From: Gp6-AA40 sp050742535
GTDB lineage: Bacteria; Acidobacteriota; Vicinamibacteria; Vicinamibacterales; UBA2999
DNA: 29,072 bases
Direction of reading: 5' to 3'
Assembly (NCBI GenBank): GCA_050742535.1
Contig: JBOGIQ010000032.1
Coordinates: forward strand, 1 to 29,072
This document shows, one piece after another, positions 22,950 to 29,072 of this stretch (positions are counted from its first letter, which is position 1; each line of letters opens with the position of its first letter). The notes below the pieces were generated by a model. It was not told the origin of the DNA and ran no database searches. It saw nothing but the letters and a program-made list of their open reading frames with translations. Position numbers and translations under genes: made by a program.

Positions 22950-23414
22950 ATGAAGGTATTTATCCTTGCGGTCGCGCTGGTTGCTGTTCCGTATGCAGCA
23001 AGCGCCGCGGACCCGTTTGTCGGGACCTACAAACTCAACCCCGCAAAATCAGCGACGACAGGTGGACAGACGCCGCCGGACCTGACGCTGACGATCTCCG
23101 AGGACGGAAGCAATCTGCGGATTGCGACGTCGGGAAAGACGGCGACGGGCACGCCGATCACGGCCGATGTTCTCGTGCTCCCGAAGGCCGGTGGAACGAT
23201 AAAGGCGCCGGCGGGAGAGGCCGACTACGACTCGACGGTCGTCAGCAGAAAGGACCCGAACACGATCGATATGCTGGCGTCGCTCAAAGGCAAGGAACGG
23301 ACGCGTGTAAAGTTGTCGCTCAGCCGCGACGGGAAGACACTTACTCGCTCGTTCACCTCGACGAACGCCCAGGGCCGCCCTGTCTCGGGAACGACGATGT
23401 TCGACCGCCAATGA
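22950..23414 (+). CDS. Small secreted beta-rich protein, unknown function
   Basis: 154 residues; ATG 22950 with AGGAGAG four to five bases upstream. Signal peptide MKVFILAVALVAVPYAASAA, then DPFVGTYKLNPAKS, the typical opening of short lipocalin-like secreted proteins in Acidobacteria. Alternating strands follow: DLTLTISEDGSNLRIATSG, DYDSTVVSRKDPNTIDMLAS, RVKLSLSRDGKTLTRSFTST. No catalytic motif is seen and the family is uncharacterised to my knowledge. It stands alone, 172 bp after the hybrid kinase, with hairpin repeats between them. Confidence 0.8.
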   Translation: MKVFILAVALVAVPYAASAADPFVGTYKLNPAKSATTGGQTPPDLTLTISEDGSNLRIATSGKTATGTPITADVLVLPKAGGTIKAPAGEADYDSTVVSRKDPNTIDMLASLKGKERTRVKLSLSRDGKTLTRSFTSTNAQGRPVSGTTMFDRQ

Positions 23415-23861
23415 TTTTCTAGCAAGTTCATACCTTAAATTCCACACCCGCTCAGGTGTTCGCTGCCAGCGACACCTCGAGCGGCGTTCTGCATCGAAAA
23501 ATCCCCATATTTCCCCCTCTCCGGGACGGCACGGAATCTGCCGTTCACGTCAGTCGTATCCACGCAATCTGAAAAGAACCAGCTGATGGTCCCACGCGGG
23601 AGAAGGCTGAATGTTTGACGGGCGCCTCGATTTGCCTCCTGGCGTCTGCGGCTGACGGCCTTCTCTCGCGTGGGCTCATTTCAGAAGTTCTGAGACACTA
23701 CAGGAAACCTGCCAAGACCGGTTTGTTTCCGCGCGTCTCCCTGTCGCGGCGGCGCCCCGCAACTACACGCCACGGCGCATCGCGTCACTGCCCGCATCCG
23801 GCGCTGACAGGAGGCCGGATTCCTCCCGGCCGAGGTATGAATTCTGCACCTCGCGCGTCAC
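23415..23861. other. Gene-free 447 bp with a long imperfect hairpin
   Basis: No credible gene. It contains a 17-bp inverted repeat (23591-23607 with 23658-23674, one mismatch) enclosing 50 bases, a small palindrome tcagaa-g-ttctga (23681-23693) and tgagacactac (23691-23701). The last is the reverse complement of gtagtgtctca at 13506-13516 beside the insertion element. The upstream signals of the HEAT-repeat gene must lie in the right part, but no clear -35/-10 pair stands out. Confidence 0.55.
23591..23674. repeat. Inverted repeat cccacgcg..agaaggc, 17-bp arms
   Basis: Arms 23591-23607 and 23658-23674 pair at 16 of 17 positions around a 50-base loop. No T-run follows. It may be a decayed mobile-element end or a structured leader for the downstream gene. 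Confidence 0.6.
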
Positions 23862-25940
23862 GTGTCCGTGTCTTCGCCGGCGACGACGGCTCCGCGCCAA
23901 GCGCTGTCCCGCGAGTTAAACGCGTTTCTCGTGGAGTTTTCTGTCGCTCTGCACAAACACACGATGTATCCGAGCGGCCACCCGTCGCTCGCGCCGGCAG
24001 CCGTTCGCGTGACGGAGCGCGCGCTGCGGCTGCTCGAAGACCGGCCGATGCTCGCCTTCGGCGTGGCGCGGCATCAGCTGATCATCGACGGCGTCGCAAC
24101 GGATCCGGGCCAGCCGGTTCTGCGCCGGCTTGCCGAAGTGCTGCATCAGCACCGGCTCGGCGCGGTGAGCATCCTGCCCGGCATCGAGAGCAGCGAGATC
24201 GGCAGCGCGATTCACCTGCTCGCCGTCGAGGCGGGGGAAGGCGTGCGTCCGCTGGGACTCGAACCGGCCGGACGGCTGAATCAGTGGCTTCACGTTCGCC
24301 TGCACCCGCTCACGCTCGAACGGCTCGAGCTGGTCGAGGAGGAACCGTCCGCGGCTGTCGATGCGGGTGAGCAACTCCAACATCACGCGGCGCAACTCTG
24401 GGTCGGCCTTGCCAACGCAGCGATGGCCGCCGACGCGAGTCTCGGGCACGACGCGCCGGCCACCGATCCGGTCGCCGTCGCCAGGGCCATCGACGATCGC
24501 GCCGGGGCCGAGGCCTACGATCAGGTGATCGTCGGCTACCTGCTGCAGATCGCCGACGAGTTGAAGGGCCGGGCAGACGACGGGCAAGGTCCGCTGCGCC
24601 GGCGCACGGCGCGCCTCATCGACGCCCTGCAGCCGGAAACGCTGAAGCGCCTGCTCGCGATGGGCGGCGACGTCGCACAACGGCGCGCGTTCGTGCAAGG
24701 TGCCACGAGCGGCATGGCGATCGATTCGATCGTCAAGATCGTCAAAGCCGCGGCCGAGGCGAGCCAGCAGACGATCTCTCATGGCCTGCTCCGGATGCTG
24801 TCGAAGCTGGCCACGCATGCCGAAGCGGCGGACGAGCACGCCCGGTCGGAGGCCGACACGGAGCTCCGCGAGCAGGTCGATCGCCTGCTGTCGGGATGGG
24901 ACCTGGAGGATCCCAATCCCAACGACTATTCGAAGACCCTGCAGCGCCTGGCGAGCAGTGCCGGGCCAAAGAGCCGCGGTGAGTACGCCGGCAATTCCGA
25001 ACACGAAGCGGACCCGCTGCGCCTCATTCAAACAGGGCTCGAGGTCGGAGGCTCCGGACCTCTCGTCGAGCGCGCCATCGATCGCGCCATCGACGCGGCC
25101 TTGATCCGCGAGCTGCGGGCGCTGACGTCCACGCCGCCCGCGACCGGGAGCGGGATCGCGGAGCTGATCGAGAGCAAGCTCGGCGGCCCGCGGACGATGG
25201 CGGCGCTCGTCACACGTACTCCGGTCGATTTCGACCTCCTCGACATCCTGCTGCCGGTCATCTCGCCGGATGGCTACGAGGTGCTTCTGGACGCGCTGAT
25301 CGACTCGAGCAGCCGGGCCACGCGCCGACGATTGATCGATCGCCTGGCGCGGACGACCGTGGAGGCAACGCCGCTCATCGCGGCCAGACTCGACGACGAA
25401 CGGTGGTATGTGCAGCGCAACCTTCTGCTGCTCCTCGAACGCCTCCGGACACTGCCGCCCGACTTCTCGCTGACGCCGTGGATCCAGCATGCCGACGCCC
25501 GCGTGCGTTATCAGGCCCTGTCGCTGCAACTGCAGCTGCCGGCGGAACGTGAAGCCGCCGTGCGGGCGGCGCTCGAGGATCACGAGCTCTCGATCATCCG
25601 GCTCGGGCTCGTTGCCGCGCTCGAGCGGTGCCCGCCCTCGCTCATCCCGCTGCTGGCGCGGCTGGCCGCGGATGCGAACCTGGCGGAGGAGCTGCGCATC
25701 CACGCCGTGCGGGCGCTGGGCAAGTCGCGTCACCCGCACGCGCTGCAGGCCCTGCTGGGCCTCGTCGACGGCGGCAAGTCGATCTTCGGCGGACCGAAGC
25801 TGGCGGCGCCCGGCCCGGTCGTTCTCGCCGCACTGCGCACGCTTGCGGACGTCTGGGCCACGCACAAGGAGGCGCAACGCTTCCTGGCGCTGGCGCGGCG
25901 ATCGTTTACCAAGGAACTGCGAAACGCGGTGCGCGTATGA
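23862..25940 (+). CDS. HEAT-repeat protein with N-terminal YPSGHPS module
   Basis: 692 residues. GTG 23862 (or GTG 23868) is the likely start: an in-frame stop at 23838-23840 limits the choice, and no ribosome site is clear. Residues ~15-165 form a module starting AFLVEFSVALHKHTMYPSGH (Y36-S42 is YPSGHPS), followed by QLIIDGVATDPG, VSILPGIESSEI and a helix. The middle (170-490) is helical. The C-terminus (~495-680) is HEAT-like: PLIAARLDDERWYVQRNLLL, DARVRYQALSLQLQLP, AEELRIHAVRALGKSRHPHA. No enzyme motif is present, so it is probably a scaffold. Its stop overlaps the HD-GYP start (ATGA), and that partner has a related N-terminal module, so the two likely form a complex. Confidence 0.85.
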   Translation: MSVSSPATTAPRQALSRELNAFLVEFSVALHKHTMYPSGHPSLAPAAVRVTERALRLLEDRPMLAFGVARHQLIIDGVATDPGQPVLRRLAEVLHQHRLGAVSILPGIESSEIGSAIHLLAVEAGEGVRPLGLEPAGRLNQWLHVRLHPLTLERLELVEEEPSAAVDAGEQLQHHAAQLWVGLANAAMAADASLGHDAPATDPVAVARAIDDRAGAEAYDQVIVGYLLQIADELKGRADDGQGPLRRRTARLIDALQPETLKRLLAMGGDVAQRRAFVQGATSGMAIDSIVKIVKAAAEASQQTISHGLLRMLSKLATHAEAADEHARSEADTELREQVDRLLSGWDLEDPNPNDYSKTLQRLASSAGPKSRGEYAGNSEHEADPLRLIQTGLEVGGSGPLVERAIDRAIDAALIRELRALTSTPPATGSGIAELIESKLGGPRTMAALVTRTPVDFDLLDILLPVISPDGYEVLLDALIDSSSRATRRRLIDRLARTTVEATPLIAARLDDERWYVQRNLLLLLERLRTLPPDFSLTPWIQHADARVRYQALSLQLQLPAEREAAVRAALEDHELSIIRLGLVAALERCPPSLIPLLARLAADANLAEELRIHAVRALGKSRHPHALQALLGLVDGGKSIFGGPKLAAPGPVVLAALRTLADVWATHKEAQRFLALARRSFTKELRNAVRV

Positions 25941-27130
25941 CCGGCGACCCATCCATCTTTCTCCATTCGTTTGCGCAGGCCATCGCCGTGATGGCGCTGT
26001 ACCCGTCCGGTCACCCGTCGCGCGAACGGACGATCGACGGCGCCTACCAGGCGCTTGCCGCGCTGCCTGTCGGCAGTGTCCGCTCGTTTACGTTCCTCGA
26101 CGGCGAAGTCATCTACGGCCGGGAACCGCTGCGGGAGCTCAAGGACTGGGACTGGGGCGATCGTCTCGCCGCGGTCGGCATCCAGCGGCTCGAGTTCGAG
26201 CGCGACGTGAGCCGCGACGAGTTCGAGGGATTCCTGCAGGAGATCCTCGCGCGCGTGACGCCGTCCGCCACGACCGCCGAGAACCGGCAGATGCGCGCGC
26301 TCGGCGTGCGTTTCGGGGCCGTCGGCGTGCAGGGGCAGTCGCACCTGCGCGCGGCAGCATCTCCGCCGGCGGCGCTGGACACGTCGCTGCGGGAGGAAGC
26401 GGAAACGCTGCGCTGGATGCAGCAGGAGGTGCAGCTGCACGGGACTATTCCGCTGCTCGAGGCCGAAGCGGTGGTGCGATCGCTGGCGGTGGCGATGCAC
26501 GGCGATCGCCGCATGGTGTTTCCGCTGCTGCAGCTCAAGGAGTTCGACCAGTACACGACGACCCACTCGCTCAACGTGGCCGTGCTGGCGATGGGGCTCG
26601 CCGAGAAGATCGGCTGCAACAAGAAGGAAATCCGCGCCTTCGGCGTTGCCGGGCTGCTGCACGACATCGGCAAGATCCGCATCCCGATCGGCGTGCTGAC
26701 GAAGCCCGGAAAGCTGACGGAAGAGGAGCGCCGGATGTTCAAGCATCATCCGGCGGACGGCGCGCGGCTGATCCTGGAAAGCGATGAAGCGCTCGACGTC
26801 GCCGCGGTCGTCGCCTACGAGCACCACATGATGCTCGACGGCGGCGGCTACCCGACGCCGTACTACGCGCGGCCGACGGCGCTCGCCAGCCGCCTGGTGC
26901 ACGTGTGCGACGTGTTCGACGCGCTGCGGACACGGCGGCCGTACCGCGACGCGTGGGAGGCCGAGACCGTGCTGGCGTATCTCAAGGAGCGCGCGGGCAC
27001 GGAATTCGATCCGTCGCTGGTCGAGCCCTTCGTGGAAATGATGCGGCAGAGCGAGACGCAGCTGTCCACGCTTCCCGAGGCCGAACCGGCAGCGCCTCCT
27101 CGGCGTGATGACGTAGAAGTGGGACGCTAG
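25937..27130 (+). CDS. HD-GYP cyclic-di-GMP phosphodiesterase with N-terminal YPSGHPS module
   Basis: 397 residues; ATG 25937-25939 overlaps the HEAT gene stop (ATGA), so translation is coupled. The N-terminal module (residues ~5-120) repeats that of the upstream protein: FAQAIAVMALYPSGHPSRER (Y22-S28), then FTFLDGEVIYGREPL and IQRLEFERDVSRDEFEGFL. The catalytic HD-GYP domain (~190-375) looks complete: HSLNVAVLA, LLHDIGKIRIP (H242 D243), KHHPADGARL, EHHMMLDGGGYP (G304-Y305-P306) and CDVFDALRTRRPYRDAWE. It should hydrolyse c-di-GMP, and possibly other cyclic dinucleotides. There is no receiver domain, so control may come through the module or the HEAT partner. A Pro/Ala/Glu tail ends it, 8 bp before the convergent SGNH gene. 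Confidence 0.93.
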   Translation: MTGDPSIFLHSFAQAIAVMALYPSGHPSRERTIDGAYQALAALPVGSVRSFTFLDGEVIYGREPLRELKDWDWGDRLAAVGIQRLEFERDVSRDEFEGFLQEILARVTPSATTAENRQMRALGVRFGAVGVQGQSHLRAAASPPAALDTSLREEAETLRWMQQEVQLHGTIPLLEAEAVVRSLAVAMHGDRRMVFPLLQLKEFDQYTTTHSLNVAVLAMGLAEKIGCNKKEIRAFGVAGLLHDIGKIRIPIGVLTKPGKLTEEERRMFKHHPADGARLILESDEALDVAAVVAYEHHMMLDGGGYPTPYYARPTALASRLVHVCDVFDALRTRRPYRDAWEAETVLAYLKERAGTEFDPSLVEPFVEMMRQSETQLSTLPEAEPAAPPRRDDVEVGR

Positions 27131-27138
27131 ACGCGGAT

Positions 27139-28281
27139 CTATTTTGCGTTTTCGTGGGGCGAGCCTTTCAGGCTCGCCTCGCGAACCCGAAGGGTTCGCG
27201 CCACAGCCGCAGCGACAGCTCGCGCGGCCCTGGCGTTCGGATGCCGATCCCACGGCAGCCGCCAATCCTCATCCAGTGGAACGACGAGCGACGGCAGATC
27301 AGCCGTCACGATCCGTTCGCGCAGCGCGCGGAGCGTGTCGTCCTCAGGGCCGAACTGCGGGACGACCACCAGCGGCGCCGCCCCGCGATCGCGTGCGAGC
27401 CGCACGATGGCGTGGAGCGCCTCGCGCGTCACGCCGATTCCCCGTTCCACGGTCGTCTCGCGGCGGAACGGAACCAGCCAGCCGGCCATCGCCGCCAGGC
27501 GCGCCTTCCGCACCGCCGGCTGCCAGACCAGCCCGGGCGCCAGGTGGGGGCGATCGGCGTCCAGATTGCGACCGAACAGCTCGGTCATGAAGATCGTCAC
27601 CACCGCCGCCGGCCGGCGAAAACGCGGCAGCTCGTGCGTCAGGCGCAAATAGATCTGATCGGTGCTGTAGCCGTGAACGGCAAGATTCGCGCTCTCGATT
27701 CCGGTCAGCGATTCCACCTGCGCGGGGATGGACTCCTCCCACGTGAGCCCTTCGCCGAACATCACCGATTCGCCGCCGAAGACGATCGCCGGGCCCTCGG
27801 CGTTGACCGATTCGCCGGCACGCCTCACGCGGTACCCGGCGGAGTCGACGGCGTACTCGACCGAGCGGCCGCCGATGGACACATGGCCGACCCGGCCGGG
27901 AACGAGCACCCACCCGAGCTGCGCATCCTCCTGCCGGCGCGGTTCTTCGTCACGCAGCTGCCACTCGGCCGGCTGCTGGTGCATGCGCCGAACGGCGAAC
28001 TCAGCCGCGACAACGGCGAGCAGCGCTGCCGCGAGGACCTGCAGCGTCAGGGCCGGTGAACGCGTCAACACGCGCGCCACGCGCCCGCGCGCGAGGACGA
28101 GCAGCAGGCCGATTGCCGCGATCCCGATTCGGACCGCCGATTCAATCCACACGTACCAGCGGCGCGGGACGAAGAAGGACGGCAGGAAATGGCGATCGAG
28201 CCAGGACTGGTTCGCCAGCAGCGCCGCGCAGACGAGCGCCAGGCCGACGGCCAGCACGAGGCGGGGAAACCACGATCGCAC
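27139..28281 (-). CDS. Membrane-anchored SGNH-fold hydrolase
   Basis: 380 residues from GTG 28279-28281. Three membrane helices (about 7-23, 45-65, 76-97) precede a periplasmic domain. AIVFGGESVMFGEGLTWEES holds the block I nucleophile (S172, with Glu in place of the usual Asp), NLAVHGYSTDQIYLRL is block II (G204), and WDRHPNARAA (D345, H347) is block V with the catalytic Asp-x-His. Such proteins often remove or add acyl groups on exported polysaccharides; the substrate here is unknown. The last ~15 codons coincide with two REP-like hairpins (27158-27199), suggesting the 3' end was extended by repeat insertion. It is divergent from the ferritin-like gene (47 bp between starts), and no ribosome site is evident. 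Confidence 0.85.
   Translation of the reverse strand: MRSWFPRLVLAVGLALVCAALLANQSWLDRHFLPSFFVPRRWYVWIESAVRIGIAAIGLLLVLARGRVARVLTRSPALTLQVLAAALLAVVAAEFAVRRMHQQPAEWQLRDEEPRRQEDAQLGWVLVPGRVGHVSIGGRSVEYAVDSAGYRVRRAGESVNAEGPAIVFGGESVMFGEGLTWEESIPAQVESLTGIESANLAVHGYSTDQIYLRLTHELPRFRRPAAVVTIFMTELFGRNLDADRPHLAPGLVWQPAVRKARLAAMAGWLVPFRRETTVERGIGVTREALHAIVRLARDRGAAPLVVVPQFGPEDDTLRALRERIVTADLPSLVVPLDEDWRLPWDRHPNARAARAVAAAVARTLRVREASLKGSPHENAK
27158..27199. repeat. Double REP-like hairpin in the 3' end of the SGNH gene
   Basis: Two adjacent perfect hairpins: ggcgagcc-tttca-ggctcgcc (27158-27178) and gcgaaccc-gaa-gggttcgc (27181-27199). They stand 28 bases from the HD-GYP stop, between converging genes, so they may also limit transcription in both directions. 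The first shares its stem with 22865-22886. Confidence 0.7.
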
Positions 28282-28328
28282 GGGGACGAATGTATGCTAA
28301 TCCCCGGCGGCGGGGGCCTCCAGTGCTG

Positions 28329-29072
28329 ATGATGTCTGCCAATCGCGCAGCTCCCGTCGATCGTCTGATGCGGCCCCTGCACCGCTGGGTGTGGTCCGAC
28401 GGCGATCGGCGGCTCCGCAAGCTCCTGACGTTCGCCGAAGTCGAAACCGACGGCGGCCGCGACATCCTCCGTGCCGCCGAAGTCACGTCCGACCCGCTGC
28501 TGCGGCGGCTCTATCTCGAACATGCCATCGACGAACTGCGCCACGGCGAGATGTTTCGCGATCGCGGAGCCGCGCTCGTGCGGGCGCGTCGAACGACGCG
28601 GCCGGTCCTGCTGGACGGCAATCCGCTGCCGGGCGGCCATGGCCTCGACGACCTGGCGATCGAGGGCGAACCGGACCACCGGCTGCTGGCGTTTCTCCAC
28701 GTCGCGGAGAAGTCCGCCGCCGGCCGCTTCGCCGTGTATCGCGAGCTCGTCGGCGACGATCCGCCGACGCAGGAAATCTTCGAGAAAATCCTGCGAGACG
28801 AGGTGTTTCACATGAACTACACCTACACGCAGCTGACACGTGTGTCGCCCGAGGCGTACCGCCGTCATGTCTGGCACGCGCGCGCGAAGCGGCTGTGGCA
28901 CCGCTATCTCCGTGCCGCCGCGGCCATCGCCGGCGTGTTCGGCAACACACTGCTCCGGGTGATCTATTTCGTGGCGCTGCCGCCGTTCGTGTGGTTCGCC
29001 CGGCGGGCGGAACGGCACGAACCGGCTGGTTTCATTCCGATTGAGCGGACGCGCGGCGCGCGCTCGCCGCGG
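28329..29072 (+). CDS. Diiron ferritin-like protein with C-terminal membrane segment (3' truncated by window)
   Basis: 248 codons without a stop up to the window end. Start ATG 28329 (GTG 28323 and ATG 28332 are alternatives; a G-rich tract at 28307-28313 is the only ribosome-site candidate). The ligand pattern of a four-helix ferritin-like bundle is complete: E39 (TFAEVETDGGRDIL), E69-L-R-H72 (LEHAIDELRHGEMF), E127 (HVAEKSAAGRF) and E158-V-F-H161 (ILRDEVFHMNYT). A hydrophobic helix (about 198-220, AGVFGNTLLRVIYFVALPPF) follows, so it is probably a membrane-bound oxidase or iron protein. It is divergently transcribed from the SGNH hydrolase. Other frames here (28391-29044, 28471-28815) are shadows. 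Exact reaction unknown. Confidence 0.85.
   Translation, partial: MMSANRAAPVDRLMRPLHRWVWSDGDRRLRKLLTFAEVETDGGRDILRAAEVTSDPLLRRLYLEHAIDELRHGEMFRDRGAALVRARRTTRPVLLDGNPLPGGHGLDDLAIEGEPDHRLLAFLHVAEKSAAGRFAVYRELVGDDPPTQEIFEKILRDEVFHMNYTYTQLTRVSPEAYRRHVWHARAKRLWHRYLRAAAAIAGVFGNTLLRVIYFVALPPFVWFARRAERHEPAGFIPIERTRGARSPR

Noticed and set aside
23916..25952. Minus-strand 678-codon ORF opposite the HEAT gene
   Set aside because: Antisense shadow; the plus strand has the recognisable repeats and the ATGA coupling.
1..29072. CRISPR array or prophage
   Set aside because: No regularly spaced direct repeats of 20 bases or more and no integrase, capsid, portal or terminase genes were seen.

Overview
The window is high-GC bacterial chromosome. 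The best guess is an Acidobacteriota genome, probably class Vicinamibacteria. The pointers are an Oar-type TonB-dependent receptor with an N-terminal carboxypeptidase-regulatory domain, a TIGR03435 protein, a DUF3943 protein, a regulatory-domain/CXXCH/beta-propeller protein and many GTG or TTG starts. This rests on family recognition; no search was run.

Layout. 2-247: 3' end of an OmpR/PhoB response regulator. 368-2647: secreted propeller protein with one CXXCH site. 2742-4269 (minus): a 37-residue Lys/Gln-rich peptide, a [3Fe-4S] ferredoxin and a ferredoxin reductase, closely spaced. 4699-4902: cold-shock protein. 4903-5342: gene-free, with a decayed tRNA-Arg. 5343-6654: an NTF2-like protein, a SixA-type phosphatase and a pseudogene with an out-of-frame internal deletion. 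6845-11538: TonB receptor followed after 5 bp by a TPR lipoprotein. 11595-12681 (minus): a TIGR03435 protein preceded by a secreted ten-cysteine miniprotein.

12777-14923 is scarred. It holds an 807-bp insertion element with 25-bp terminal inverted repeats and a perfect 8-bp target duplication, carrying a truncated IS1-like transposase and an HsdS-like fragment. It also holds a TonB C-terminal protein and a Ser/Thr kinase cut off after the HRD loop and joined to another gene's tail. Then come a DinB-like protein, a gene-free 670 bp with two large inverted repeats (15658-16162), an MscS channel with a DUF3943 protein (minus), and a 43-residue membrane peptide.

19316-22777 encodes a hybrid histidine kinase (GAF x3, PAS x2, HisKA_3, HATPase, receiver). 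A small secreted protein follows. 23862-27130 is a translationally coupled pair, a HEAT-repeat protein and an HD-GYP phosphodiesterase, which share an N-terminal module with the motif YPSGHPS. The window ends with divergent genes for a membrane SGNH hydrolase and a diiron ferritin-like protein that runs off the end.

The items most worth following are the cysteine-rich miniprotein, the non-autonomous insertion element, the YPSGHPS gene pair, the terminator hairpin inside the TPR lipoprotein start, and the large inverted repeats.
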